Positions 1 through 8,661 of a stretch of DNA of 64,000 nucleotides are shown one piece after another. The position numbers and the translations under genes are program-made. Origin of the DNA: Shewanella sp. MBTL60-112-B2. Lineage in GTDB: Bacteria > Pseudomonadota > Gammaproteobacteria > Enterobacterales > Shewanellaceae. The notes under the pieces were generated by a model, which did not search any database, was not told the origin of the DNA, and was given only the letters and a program-made list of their open reading frames with translations. The first letter of the stretch is position 1; the number at the start of each line of letters is the position of its first letter. The stretch covers positions 99,918 to 163,917 of the forward strand of contig NZ_BPFA01000010.1 of the NCBI RefSeq assembly GCF_019655055.1, written 5' to 3'.

Positions 1-381
1 ATCCCAAAGGCACTCGAGTTTTATCGAGCTATTTTTCCCCACTGGCAAGTTAGAGGCGGCGGTAAATCGACTTGGCACGGAGTGGAGCGTAATTGGGTAC
101 ACTTTGGTGATGACTACCAGTACCTAACATTTAATGATGATGGCGATGCTGACAATCGCGACTTAACTGGCCATCAAGTAGGCATGGCGCATTTTGCTTT
201 TGTCACCGATGACCTAGATGGTGTCATCGCTCGTTTGGCGCAAGTCGGCCGAGACATAGATAAACCCGGCGCCGAAGATCCTTTTAGACGCAACGCGTAC
301 TTTATTGACCCCGATGGCTATGAGGTCGAGTTTGTCGAGTACTTGACTGATATCCCAACACTGCGTAATCGCTACGATTAG
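1..381 (+). CDS. VOC/glyoxalase-fold protein (5' truncated)
   Basis: The reading frame is open from the first base of the window (IPKALEFYRAIFPHW...), so the gene starts upstream; a GTG at 82 is internal. The visible part carries features of the vicinal oxygen chelate fold: an ALEFYRAIFP opening, a central HFAFVTDDLDGVIARL helix with a metal-type His, and a C-terminal YFIDPDGYEVEFVEY strand with the conserved DPDG...E signature. Such proteins include glyoxalase I, dioxygenases and resistance proteins. The substrate cannot be told from the fragment. It is a single-domain protein ending in TAG at 381. Confidence 0.85.
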   Translation: MPKALEFYRAIFPHWQVRGGGKSTWHGVERNWVHFGDDYQYLTFNDDGDADNRDLTGHQVGMAHFAFVTDDLDGVIARLAQVGRDIDKPGAEDPFRRNAYFIDPDGYEVEFVEYLTDIPTLRNRYD

Positions 382-433
382 AAGTGTGAAGCTTGGTTTA
401 GAAGTAAAACGATATCGCTAAAAATGAGCCTGA

Positions 434-1186
434 TCAACTCATTCGTCTTATCCAACCATCAGGAGCAAGGCGCAGCAATCTGTGTAATATCGACCAGGGC
501 CAACCTGGTACGTAACAGCTTGCCCTTTCAGCTTCAATGGCTGCAACCATGGCTCTACAGCCCGTTTGAGTATCTACGATAAAAGGAACCTTTGCTACAT
601 GCTCATTAATTTCACTACGGATAAAGCCTGGATGAATACAACTAACTTTAATCGGCGTATGCATTACATCGATACGGATCCCTTCCGTTAACGAAGTGAC
701 CGCGGCCTTAGTGGCTGCATAAACCGTCATCGCTCTTCTAAAGCCCCGAACCGCACTCACTGAAGAAATAGTCACCAAATGTCCGGCATTTTGCTGCCTA
801 AAAATCGTCATAGCCGCTTCAGCTTGTGCCAGTAGAGCGACAAAATTGGTTTCAGCGGTTTGCTTGTTAGCCTCAAAGTGTCCGGTGCCTATAGATGCGC
901 CCTTTCCCATCCCCGCATTGAGAATAATTCTATCTAGCTGACCAAGTTCAGACTTAAACTCATTAAATACCGTAAAGACGGTTTGATGCTGATTCACGTC
1001 GAGCGCTTTGACCGAGACCTTAATATTAGGATTTATTTGCAGCAGTTCATGCTTAAGGGCCTCTAAACGCTCGACTCGCCTTGCACACAGAGCTAGGTCT
1101 CGCCCCATCTTTGCAAACTCGATGGCCATGCCTTTCCCTAAACCTGAACTCGCGCCAGTGATTAATATCCTTTGACGGTTTGCCAT
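434..1186 (-). CDS. SDR family NAD(P)-dependent oxidoreductase
   Basis: A 250-residue classical short-chain dehydrogenase/reductase. The Rossmann cofactor motif TGASSGLG lies near residue 10, the structural NAG motif (ILNAGMG) near 90, the catalytic Ser in TISSVSA, and the YAATK catalytic Tyr/Lys near 155. A basic residue cluster (CARRVERL) after the second strand suggests NADP(H) preference, which is inference. The start is supported by GGAGG just upstream of the ATG (TTAAGGAGGAGAGG on the coding strand). The substrate is unknown. It stands alone, convergent with the VOC gene. Confidence 0.88.
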   Translation of the reverse strand: MANRQRILITGASSGLGKGMAIEFAKMGRDLALCARRVERLEALKHELLQINPNIKVSVKALDVNQHQTVFTVFNEFKSELGQLDRIILNAGMGKGASIGTGHFEANKQTAETNFVALLAQAEAAMTIFRQQNAGHLVTISSVSAVRGFRRAMTVYAATKAAVTSLTEGIRIDVMHTPIKVSCIHPGFIRSEINEHVAKVPFIVDTQTGCRAMVAAIEAERASCYVPGWPWSILHRLLRLAPDGWIRRMS

Positions 1187-1290
1187 CCTCTCCTCCTTAA
1201 ACGCTATTCCATCTTAAGCCAATCGCTAACTTAAGCTACTGCTGAGAGATGAAAATGTAAACCTAGCTGGTATCGTCATTACTCTGCTGA

Positions 1291-1355
1291 CTTTCAATAT
1301 GAACTTTCAATATGAACTTTCAATATGAACTTTCAATATGGCTTTTGAATATGAC
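1291..1355. repeat. 13-bp tandem repeat, about 5 units
   Basis: The unit CTTTCAATATGAA occurs three times exactly (1291-1303, 1304-1316, 1317-1329). A fourth copy (1330-1342) changes the last two bases, and a fifth (1343-1355) is diverged. It lies between the SDR gene and the small membrane protein gene. The array looks like slipped-strand expansion; no protein is encoded by it. Confidence 0.85.
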
Positions 1356-1408
1356 TTTGGGCTATCAATGTTGACTGTAACTTGTAAAGCATCATTCCAG
1401 AGTAAAAG

Positions 1409-1654
1409 TCAGTACATCCAGATAGCGAGTACAAATAAACTGATATAGAAAACAAAACCAAGGAGAAAAGGCTTGTCGGTTTCAGAGCGGTCTCGCACTC
1501 TTGCCCTTGATAGGAACCTTGCTGGAGAGAGAGAATAATTGATTTTTCCAAGGCTAAAACAATACAGCAATAGCGCTCCGGTAAAATAAAATACAAAAGA
1601 CAGGACAAAGTCCCAAACAACCCAAAACAATAATTCAGCGGCCAATGCAAACAT
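1409..1654 (-). CDS. Small two-helix membrane protein, unknown
   Basis: An 81-residue protein with a hydrophobic N-terminal helical hairpin (about residues 3-35), a polar basic middle (SRARVRDRSE) and a C-terminal hydrophobic segment (LLGFVFYISLFVLAIW), so probably two or three membrane spans in the inner membrane. The start is well supported: GGAG sits seven bases before the ATG. An overlapping longer frame (1333-1650, same strand) has no comparable ribosome binding site and runs into the tandem repeat, so I chose this one. I do not recognise the function. Confidence 0.6.
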   Translation of the reverse strand: MFALAAELLFWVVWDFVLSFVFYFTGALLLYCFSLGKINYSLSPARFLSRARVRDRSETDKPFLLGFVFYISLFVLAIWMY

Positions 1655-1703
1655 TACGCTCTCCTTAGCGATTATCTGTTAAAACTATTACCCCTTAAAA
1701 CTA

Positions 1704-2036
1704 TTACGCTGCCATCTTCAGTAAAAATAAAATAAATCCACCATAGGCTAATGCACCGAGACAAACCATCACGGTCAATGTCTTCGAACGCGCCATCGAC
1801 TGACATAAAGCAAATTCGGTTTGCATCTCGAGGATATCGTAAAGCCCCCAACCTGTACTCGTGGCTTTGTCTGACTCTTTTGGCTCTTCAACGATCGCCT
1901 CTTTATGAGTGCTTATCCCGCTTTCGTTAGGCTCTTGCTTAGCTTCTTGCTTCGGGCTTTGCTTAAGCCCTTGTCGGTTATGCGCACAGCTTGCGCTCAC
2001 AACACGATCTTGTGACTTATGCTTACTTAATTGCAT
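1704..2036 (-). CDS. Hypothetical protein with one C-terminal membrane helix
   Basis: A 110-residue protein with a long charged, low-complexity N-terminal half (repeated KQ/PKQE and EEPKE stretches). The C-terminal third has a probable membrane span (TVMVCLGALAYGGFILFLL), giving a tail-anchored-like layout. AGGTG lies upstream of the ATG. It lies 49 bp upstream of the small membrane protein gene on the same strand and may be cotranscribed with it. No family is recognised. Confidence 0.5.
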   Translation of the reverse strand: MQLSKHKSQDRVVSASCAHNRQGLKQSPKQEAKQEPNESGISTHKEAIVEEPKESDKATSTGWGLYDILEMQTEFALCQSMARSKTLTVMVCLGALAYGGFILFLLKMAA

Positions 2037-2360
2037 CTTACACCTTTGTGTATCACCCGTTATCCATAACGTAAAACCCTACTAACCAACCAGGTTAATG
2101 TCAGGTTAATAATTGTTAATAACAATCATATGGATTTTCTTTTTACTAACTTTGCAATAAAGCAGTAGAAATCATTCAGCCATGAAAATAGAGAAATCAA
2201 TGGCTTAAACTTCTGTAGACCTGAATGCAATTACAAACACGACTTTAAGCGTGATTTAGTATTAGCAAAGCCGTGTGTTTACTGGGTTATAGACTAAGTT
2301 TACAGAATTATGGACAAGCCTTAATAGCAAGGGAGGGCAAGGCAAACGGAGTACTTCCCC
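2037..2360. other. AT-rich intergenic region between divergent genes
   Basis: 324 bp without a gene. It should hold the promoters for the leftward hypothetical gene and the rightward Usp gene. It contains a perfect palindrome with 7-bp arms, ATTGTTA-A-TAACAAT (2112-2126), which looks operator-like, though no specific regulator can be named. Nothing else stands out. Confidence 0.5.
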
Positions 2361-3245
2361 ATGATTGCGTACCACCATACATTGACAGTGATAGATAACG
2401 ATTCACCCGCACAGTTTGCACTGCAAAAGGCATTACAACTTGCTAAAAAAACCAAATCTAAAGTCACAGCATTGAAAATTGAACATCCCTACGAAAACCT
2501 ATTAGCTAGGCTTGGACTGATCCCCAATAACGCCCTTGACCCTATGCTTTTTGTCAAAAAGCTTTTAGCAAAATACCAACGTCAAGGCGTAGAGATTGAG
2601 ATCAAAAATATAGAGAAAACCAAAGATCATATTGCACTTATCAAGGAGGCTAAAGCTGCTGATTACGATTTAATAGTGATAAACAACCGGCACCGCAATG
2701 CGATATTGAATGAGTTTATTCAAAGTTGTGAGGCCCATTTGCTTAGAGATTGTGAGCTTCCAATCATGATAGTCGGTAATAAAAGTTGGCAAAAAAAAGG
2801 TCATATTCTAACCGCGCTAGAAACCTCCGACTCCGATCTTGAACACAGTAAATTAAACCAGTGCCTACTCGATGACAGCCAACAACTGGCCACATTATTG
2901 GATAACGATATTCACTTGGTTAACTGTTATCAAGCCGAAAACTGGAGTATGTCAGTAGAAAGAAAAAAGAATTTAATTACTGATGAAGAACAAAAAATGC
3001 AGCACTGGAGTCGTTTACTCAGTAGTGCAAAAGACTATCACCTGACTGATGACCATCTGCACCTTGAGCAAGGGCTACCAGATCATGTCATTCCTTCTGT
3101 TGCAAATCAATGTGACGCTAACTTGCTCGTTATTGGAGCCGGAGAGCATCACGGATTAATTAGCGACTTAAAGGGTCACACTTCTTCAGCCATAACCGAT
3201 GAAATCAAATGTGATATCTTGGCGATCAAGCCCCAGATACACTAA
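2361..3245 (+). CDS. Tandem universal stress protein (UspE-like)
   Basis: A 294-residue protein made of two Usp domains. The first (residues 1-140) ends in CELPIMIVGNKSW. The second (about 145-294) carries ANLLVIGAGEHHG, close to the UspA nucleotide-binding pattern GxxxHxG, and ends CDILAIKP. The architecture and length resemble E. coli UspE (about 316 aa), a cytoplasmic protein tied to stress survival, motility and aggregation; orthology is inferred. The second domain is better conserved at the ATP loop than the first. GGAG precedes the ATG at nine bases. Confidence 0.85.
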   Translation: MIAYHHTLTVIDNDSPAQFALQKALQLAKKTKSKVTALKIEHPYENLLARLGLIPNNALDPMLFVKKLLAKYQRQGVEIEIKNIEKTKDHIALIKEAKAADYDLIVINNRHRNAILNEFIQSCEAHLLRDCELPIMIVGNKSWQKKGHILTALETSDSDLEHSKLNQCLLDDSQQLATLLDNDIHLVNCYQAENWSMSVERKKNLITDEEQKMQHWSRLLSSAKDYHLTDDHLHLEQGLPDHVIPSVANQCDANLLVIGAGEHHGLISDLKGHTSSAITDEIKCDILAIKPQIH

Positions 3246-3275
3246 TTTCGCTGAAAAATGCAATTAGAAAAGAGC

Positions 3276-3617
3276 CTAATCACGTTCTGACAGGGTTTTA
3301 GCCACTATTTCAGAGTCCTTTTGTGCCCAAAAGTCGACCCTAAATTGAGTGTCATTGGTAAGAAATTCTACTTTATGCCAGTACTGAGGCGGTGAAATCC
3401 CTGTTTCACCGGCTTTAATAACCAGCTCTTGCTCCACATCGCCACGCCTATCTTTAAATCCATAAAACTTCAGCTCACCATTTAAAACATGAATTTGGCC
3501 ATATACACCTGCTTTAGTGTTATGCAGATGAAGAAACATCTTTGGTACTGTGTGCTTTTCATATACAGGAGTGGATTTATAATTAATGTAATCGGTAGGG
3601 ATCGTTGCCATATTCAT
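3276..3617 (-). CDS. DUF1971 (YeaR/TehB N-terminal-like) cupin-fold protein
   Basis: A 113-residue single-domain protein. The pattern IPTDYINYKSTPVY, then GVYGQIHVLNGELKFYGF, then ISPPQYWHKVEF and RVDFW matches the DUF1971 family, found alone as E. coli YeaR and fused to TehB in tellurite resistance proteins. The fold is a small beta-barrel. YeaR in E. coli is induced by nitrate and nitric oxide; whether this copy is so controlled cannot be told. A second ATG at 3611 has a GAG seven bases upstream and may be the true start. Confidence 0.82.
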   Translation of the reverse strand: MNMATIPTDYINYKSTPVYEKHTVPKMFLHLHNTKAGVYGQIHVLNGELKFYGFKDRRGDVEQELVIKAGETGISPPQYWHKVEFLTNDTQFRVDFWAQKDSEIVAKTLSERD

Positions 3618-3737
3618 ACTCGTTTATAAAATGTAATTAATCCGATTTAAGTTCAAGTTAAGCGACTATCAGCAAACTAGGCACTATAATCAGCCGCAAT
3701 ATTAGCTCACTAGCCCTTGCTGTAATAACGAGAACCA

Positions 3738-4223
3738 ATGAACGAACAATATAGCTACACCACACAATACACCTTAGACAAAAGCCATTTTAGCGAGTGC
3801 TACGATGAGTCTGTTGTGGTCGACACATCGATACGTGCTTACCGCAAGGCTATTATCTTTATTGTAGTCGGCACGGCATTAATGCTAACCAATATTAATG
3901 GCTACGCCTCATGGTTTATTATCGGTCTAGGAGCGCTCGAAGCCGTGAGTGTCTACTTTAGAAAACCTTGGTGGCTGATGCGTCAGATGATGAGTAAAGC
4001 CGCAAATAATGAAGTGACTTTAACCATAGATGAGTCGGGAATAACTAATGACTCATTCTATGTTCAAGGTACTATATTGTGGCAGGACATCAACAGTATC
4101 ATCTCAACAGAACAGGGCTTTTTAATCAAGCACGCCAAGGGAACCAGTTATCTATCTAAGCGCAGTCTAGATAAGCAAGCCACTGAGTTTGTTATAGAGA
4201 AAATGGCTGAGAAGAATGCCTAA
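3738..4223 (+). CDS. YcxB-family membrane protein
   Basis: A 161-residue protein. The N-terminal part is polar. Two adjacent hydrophobic segments (about residues 38-55 and 58-72) form a membrane hairpin. The C-terminal cytoplasmic domain has the YcxB-like pattern (VTLTIDESGI, then ILWQDINSI, then FLIKHAKG). The biochemical role of YcxB proteins is not known. It is divergent from the DUF1971 gene across 120 bp, and its stop overlaps the stop of the convergent acetyltransferase gene by 4 bp. Confidence 0.75.
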   Translation: MNEQYSYTTQYTLDKSHFSECYDESVVVDTSIRAYRKAIIFIVVGTALMLTNINGYASWFIIGLGALEAVSVYFRKPWWLMRQMMSKAANNEVTLTIDESGITNDSFYVQGTILWQDINSIISTEQGFLIKHAKGTSYLSKRSLDKQATEFVIEKMAEKNA

Positions 4224-4777
4224 TCCCTAACATTTGCCATTAGAAATGCGTCGATATATTCGCCGTCTCGAAAAGCATATTCACGCATTTCTCCCTCTAT
4301 CACAAAGCCGTGCTTTTTATACAAGCTAACCGCCAAATGATTATCGGTATAGACTTCGAGTTCTATCCGCCGCACAGCAAGCCAATTTTGAGCCAATGAC
4401 ACCATGGCTTCAAGCAAAGCTGAGGCGATACCAATGCCTCGGTATGACTCATGCACGGCCATACCGATATTTGCAACATGCTTACGCCTTGGGTTACTAA
4501 ACACTTCCATTCCAATTTGACCTACAACCTCGCCTTCTCTAACGGCAACTAAGCTATAGAAATTATCAGGCAGGTTCATCAAACGTTTTTGCCAAAGCTG
4601 CATAGAGGGAAAAGGGTGCTGCAAGGTTGCGCTATAGCAACTTGGCTGACTATAAAGTTGGCAAATACCATCAATATCGGCATCTAAGCTGTGACGAATA
4701 TCTATATCTACCAAAATTGTTTTCCCCACCTCTAGAGGGATCCGCTCTCCTGTCACAACACTCTCCTTTAACATCAT
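4220..4777 (-). CDS. GNAT N-acetyltransferase (YhhY-like)
   Basis: A 185-residue GCN5-related acetyltransferase. It shows the family core: VVGQIGMEVF, HVANIGMAV, the acetyl-CoA pyrophosphate loop YRGIGIASALLEAM, and the C-terminal VSLYKKHGFVIEGEMREYAFRDG. The last segment and FPSMQLWQKRL closely match E. coli YhhY, an L-amino-acid N-acetyltransferase. The first ~25 residues before DIRHSLDAD have no counterpart in YhhY, but no better start codon is visible. Substrate unproven. Confidence 0.85.
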   Translation of the reverse strand: MMLKESVVTGERIPLEVGKTILVDIDIRHSLDADIDGICQLYSQPSCYSATLQHPFPSMQLWQKRLMNLPDNFYSLVAVREGEVVGQIGMEVFSNPRRKHVANIGMAVHESYRGIGIASALLEAMVSLAQNWLAVRRIELEVYTDNHLAVSLYKKHGFVIEGEMREYAFRDGEYIDAFLMANVRD

Positions 4778-5006
4778 GGCGTTAGTAATATGTTAACTTT
4801 CGACAAAATAGCTTATATGTCAATAGATAAGCTATATTTAGCAATTAATTATACTTCCAGAGTCTGATCAACAAACTTCTAAAAACGATGCTTTTTCGAA
4901 CTGTATCAGTTTGCAACAACTTTCCTATCAAACATGCTGCATATTGGAATAGATGATACTCTATAGCTTCATTTGTTAATTTTGTAATCAAGAGTCAATG
5001 TTTTAG

Positions 5007-5879
5007 ATGCCATACTTTTTAGTACTTCTGCTTACTGTCAGCTTATATTCCGGAGCCGCGTTTGCAAATGCTCCAACAAGCTGTGATAACAATACAGACT
5101 GCATCGAAGTCGGACGCTGGGATCTCGGCTTTAGCTTAGGCTATGGTAATAAATCTAACCCACTTAAAGATTATAAAGATATCCCTATTTATATCGTGCC
5201 AACCCTTGCCTATTATGGTGATAGCTGGTTTTTCGATAATGGTAATATCGGTTACACCTTGGCCGAAGGTGAAAACTATACCGTCAACCTAGTGACAACT
5301 TTCAGCCATGACAGTGCCTTCTTCCATCGTTGGGACCCTTCGAATATTTTTCTACTAAGCAATGGCGGTAACCAACAGGCTATATCCACTGTTAGCTCCA
5401 CCTTTTCAAGCAGGAGCAAAGAACCTGTTATCGGCGAACTGGAAAACCGAAACTTTACATATCTTGGCGGAGCCGAGGCTTTTATTTACACCCGATTTGG
5501 TATAGTACAAGCCAGTGTCGCTCATGACATTTTAGATGTTCATGGTGGCCTAGAGTCTAAATTGAGGTGGTTCTACAACATTCCTTTAGATAAATGGAAT
5601 TTCGAATTTGCAGCAGTGTTAGACTGGAAAAGTGATGAGGTTGTCGATTATTACTACGGCGTAAGAGCAAGTGAGAGCCTCTACTGGAACCAAGCATATC
5701 AAGCGGAGTCTGCATTGAATAAGAGCATCGAATTTACCGGCCAGTATGTATTAACTCAAAACTGGAATTTGCTCTTAGTTGCGCGTTACACAGATATCGC
5801 CGACACAATCGTCGATAGCCCACTCGTAGACAAAGATTACACAACAACCTATTTTGTTGGCGCAGCGTATAGGTTCTAA
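5007..5879 (+). CDS. MipA/OmpV family outer-membrane protein
   Basis: A 290-residue protein with a signal peptide (residues 1-20, cleavage near AFA|NA), then alternating beta-strand segments typical of the MipA/OmpV barrel: WDLGFSLGYG, IPIYIVPTLAYYG, FFDNGNIGYTL and a C-terminal strand ending in YFVGAAYRF. Family members include the MltA-interacting protein MipA and Vibrio OmpV. It heads a tight four-gene cluster: DUF3019 starts 4 bp later, then a two-component system, which suggests its expression is linked to that system. Confidence 0.87.
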   Translation: MPYFLVLLLTVSLYSGAAFANAPTSCDNNTDCIEVGRWDLGFSLGYGNKSNPLKDYKDIPIYIVPTLAYYGDSWFFDNGNIGYTLAEGENYTVNLVTTFSHDSAFFHRWDPSNIFLLSNGGNQQAISTVSSTFSSRSKEPVIGELENRNFTYLGGAEAFIYTRFGIVQASVAHDILDVHGGLESKLRWFYNIPLDKWNFEFAAVLDWKSDEVVDYYYGVRASESLYWNQAYQAESALNKSIEFTGQYVLTQNWNLLLVARYTDIADTIVDSPLVDKDYTTTYFVGAAYRF

Positions 5880-5883
5880 GCGA

Positions 5884-6300
5884 GTGTTTTCAAAATTAAA
5901 AATAATACTGTTTTGGATGCTACTAGGCTCGCTTATGAGCATGCATGCGGCCGCAACAGATAACACAGACGAGCAAGCGCCGACCCTCAGTCTTTCACCT
6001 GAGATCTGCATCACATCCGAGGATGAGCAGACCTGTGATATTGAAGTCACCTTAGAATGGCAGTTGTTATTAAACAGAACAGTTTGCATCATTTCCGATT
6101 ACAAAGATTTAAAAAAATGGTGTACATCCTCACCAGATATTCACTCTTTAACCGTCAATATCAAAGCAGATCGTGATATTCAGTTTGTGATGATAGACAA
6201 AGATACCCACAAGACACTTGCAGGTGTAAAATTAAAAGTCACACCCGCTTCTTCGCCTCAAGTAAGGCGACGATATCGCAACCCATGGAGCTTATTCTAA
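5884..6300 (+). CDS. DUF3019 secreted protein
   Basis: With a GTG start at 5884 the product is 138 residues and has a clean signal peptide (about residues 1-23, MHAAA|TD). The frame stays open upstream to a TTG at 5854 inside the OmpV gene, but that would place 10 extra residues before the signal. The mature part (TLSLSPEICIT...CDIEVTLEW, then CIISDYKDLKKWC) has four cysteines and fits the Shewanella DUF3019 family of unknown function. The stop TAA overlaps the next ATG by one base (TAATG), so translation is probably coupled to the response regulator. Confidence 0.8.
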   Translation: MFSKLKIILFWMLLGSLMSMHAAATDNTDEQAPTLSLSPEICITSEDEQTCDIEVTLEWQLLLNRTVCIISDYKDLKKWCTSSPDIHSLTVNIKADRDIQFVMIDKDTHKTLAGVKLKVTPASSPQVRRRYRNPWSLF

Positions 6301-7013
6301 TGACCAACTCTCAATCTACACATAGAGTTTTGTTAGTTGAAGATGATATTCGTTTGGCCAATTTGATTGTCGATTTCTTAAAATCACATGGCATGCACGT
6401 CGAAGTAGAGCGTAGAGGCGATACAGTTTTAACCCGCCTAATAAACTACAAACCTGACATTATTTTACTTGATATTATGTTGCCTGGCATGGACGGGTTA
6501 ACCCTATGTGAAAAGCTACCAGACTACTTTGCCGGCCCGATCCTGTTAATGAGCGCCTTAGGTTCAAATGAAGATCAGATTAAGGGCTTAGAGTTAGGTG
6601 CCGATGATTATGTCGTTAAACCTGTCGATCCCGCTCTATTAGTTGCGCGCATCAATAATTTATTACGCCGACAAGCAAAGCCTGCACAAGTAGAATCCCA
6701 CTGTCTTAGCTTTGGTAAGTTGAGTATAGATCCGCACACTCAGGCCATTCGCTTAGGCGAAACTGAAGTCGATCTAACTAGCCACGAATTTGAACTACTA
6801 TGGCTGCTTGCATCGCAAGCAGGACAAGTAATGAGTCGCCAGTATATCTATCAATACCTGCTCAATATCGATTTTGACGGTAAAGATAGAAAGATTGATG
6901 TGCGTATCTCTCGCCTAAGAAAAAAACTGGGTGATAATATTGAAACGCCATTTAGGATCAAGACGGTTTGGGGTCAAGGTTACCTATTCGCACCTGAAGC
7001 GTGGAATAACTAA
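6300..7013 (+). CDS. OmpR-family response regulator, RstA-like
   Basis: A 237-residue protein from the ATG at 6300, which overlaps the DUF3019 stop; an upstream in-frame ATG at 6285 is less likely. The receiver domain (residues 8-120) has the acidic pair VEDD and phospho-acceptor D58 (IILLDIMLPG), with K near 108 (DYVVKPVDP). The winged-helix domain (about 135-235) ends RIKTVWGQGYLFAPEAW, very like E. coli RstA. It should bind DNA when phosphorylated by the kinase 18 bp downstream. Target genes are unknown; the OmpV gene in front is an obvious candidate. Confidence 0.9.
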   Translation: MTNSQSTHRVLLVEDDIRLANLIVDFLKSHGMHVEVERRGDTVLTRLINYKPDIILLDIMLPGMDGLTLCEKLPDYFAGPILLMSALGSNEDQIKGLELGADDYVVKPVDPALLVARINNLLRRQAKPAQVESHCLSFGKLSIDPHTQAIRLGETEVDLTSHEFELLWLLASQAGQVMSRQYIYQYLLNIDFDGKDRKIDVRISRLRKKLGDNIETPFRIKTVWGQGYLFAPEAWNN

Positions 7014-7031
7014 GCCAGCGCATTTATAAAG

Positions 7032-8300
7032 ATGAAACGTCTTTTTATTAGCCTCTATCTTCTGCTCAGCCTTGGCTTTTTAGGCATAGGCTGGACCTTA
7101 GATAATTTGTGGCAAAACAATGTTGACGACAAAGGTGCACTCGATGCGCCTTTGGTCGCTTTAGCACAAGTATTAGCGGCGCTCCCGGTAACCGAGCGTC
7201 AAGCTATGCTAGATTCCATCGAAGCCGACCCTGACTTTGCTCTCACCCTGCTTGATGCTGATCAAGTCGCATTTTCAAGCGAACAACTCGTTCAAGCCAA
7301 TAAAGTCATTGCCACTCCCTATGATATCAACCACGAGCTACAGTTTGTGGCTGTGGGTGAGCAAGTTTTAATGGCAGGCCCTATAGCAATTGACCCTGCT
7401 GCCAGTTTAAGAAATATCTACAATACTTTTTTCTATCTATTACTGGCGTTTATTGCACTCATTTGGGTGTGGCCATTATCTAAAGATCTAAAAATATTAC
7501 GTAAGGCAACCAAAGAGTTTGGCCAAGCCAACTGGAACACCCGAATAAAGCTAACCAAACGCTCGCAGGTACTGCCCTTAGCAAATACCTTTAACGATAT
7601 GGCCGCACATATCAGCGCACTTATCGAAAATCAGAAACACCTTTCTAATGCCGTCTCTCATGAGATCCGCACGCCATTAGCGCGGCTTAAATTCGCTCTA
7701 GCCTTACTGCCTCAATACTGTAAGCCAGATTCGGATGAGGCTAATCGTCAGCGCTTTTTAGATGAAATGCAGCTCGATATCAAAGAGATGGAAAACTTAC
7801 TGCAAGAGTTACTTACTTACGCCAGTCTTGAAACACAAAGAGAGTCACTCAACTTTGAGCGTTGTGATTTAAACAGTTTAGTTGCACAAACAATAAGACG
7901 ACTCCAAAGCCACAATCCAACTCCTATTGTGCTCGAAAAGCCGGAAGAAACCGTCTACTTAATCGCAGAGCCTTCGCTAGTCGAACGTGCGCTTCAGAAT
8001 CTCATTACCAATGCTCAAAGGTTTTCAACTGACGATATAAAAGTCAAAATATCTCAAGACACTGACGGGATAAAACTGTCGGTTACCGATCATGGTGAAG
8101 GCATTTTAGAAGAAGATCAGAGCAAGATATTTGAGCCATTTTATCGAAGTAGCAGCAGTAAAAATGGCAATAAAGGTCACGGGTTGGGCTTAGCCATAAT
8201 CAAAAGAATTATGGAAAGGCATCATGCTGAAGTCAGTTTACAGAGCCACCCCGGTTTTACTCAATTTACCTTATTCTGGCCTAAGACAAAGCAAGATTAA
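7032..8300 (+). CDS. Sensor histidine kinase, RstB-like
   Basis: A 422-residue inner-membrane kinase. TM1 is residues 4-22, followed by a periplasmic sensor of about 105 residues, TM2 about 132-148, a HAMP linker (PLSKDLKILRKATKEF), the dimerisation helix with H210 in SHEIRTPLARLK, and a catalytic domain with N box (ALQNLITNAQRF), G1 (DHGEGI), F (FEPFYRS) and G2 (GHGLGLAI). The layout matches RstB, which responds to low Mg2+ or acid via PhoPQ in enterics; the signal here is not known. It partners the regulator just upstream. Confidence 0.9.
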   Translation: MKRLFISLYLLLSLGFLGIGWTLDNLWQNNVDDKGALDAPLVALAQVLAALPVTERQAMLDSIEADPDFALTLLDADQVAFSSEQLVQANKVIATPYDINHELQFVAVGEQVLMAGPIAIDPAASLRNIYNTFFYLLLAFIALIWVWPLSKDLKILRKATKEFGQANWNTRIKLTKRSQVLPLANTFNDMAAHISALIENQKHLSNAVSHEIRTPLARLKFALALLPQYCKPDSDEANRQRFLDEMQLDIKEMENLLQELLTYASLETQRESLNFERCDLNSLVAQTIRRLQSHNPTPIVLEKPEETVYLIAEPSLVERALQNLITNAQRFSTDDIKVKISQDTDGIKLSVTDHGEGILEEDQSKIFEPFYRSSSSKNGNKGHGLGLAIIKRIMERHHAEVSLQSHPGFTQFTLFWPKTKQD

Positions 8301-8608
8301 TCTAGCTTAAACTCGCCAAGATTGTCTTTTGTTTCTGCCGTTAACTCATTGCCAAAATCGAGGCGAGTATTCGCCTTCGCCCTTTCATCTAAGACCTGAG
8401 CCTTTTTAGCTTTTAATAGCGCAAGCTGACGCCTCCGCTTACGCTGCTTACATAAACGGATTACATCGTATTTTTGCGCATCGGAAAACTCGAGCCAATT
8501 AAAGCGCTCGTTTCGATTACGTAAACACCCTTTACAGTAGCCTCTTGCATCACTCTGGCAAACGCCGATACAAGGGCTAGGGATTTCAAAAAACTCTAAC
8601 TGCTCCAT
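8297..8608 (-). CDS. DUF1289 small cysteine protein
   Basis: A 103-residue protein with the DUF1289 signature near the N-terminus: SPCIGVCQSD...GYCKGCLRN, four cysteines at 13, 17, 25 and 28, followed by W..F and a basic helix (KQRKRRRQLALLKAKKAQ). The cysteines suggest a bound zinc or iron-sulfur centre, which is inference. The C-terminal tail (about residues 70-103) is charged and probably disordered. It is convergent with the kinase gene, with a 4-bp overlap. Confidence 0.82.
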   Translation of the reverse strand: MEQLEFFEIPSPCIGVCQSDARGYCKGCLRNRNERFNWLEFSDAQKYDVIRLCKQRKRRRQLALLKAKKAQVLDERAKANTRLDFGNELTAETKDNLGEFKLD

Positions 8609-8661
8609 ACCTTAAACATATACTATCTTGACAATGAAAGGCTAAAATAAATACAGTGGCA

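Noticed and set aside
1333..1650. 105-residue leftward ORF overlapping the small membrane protein
   Set aside because: Its C-terminal end is formed by the tandem repeat and it lacks a ribosome binding site, whereas the overlapping 1409-1654 frame has GGAG at good spacing.
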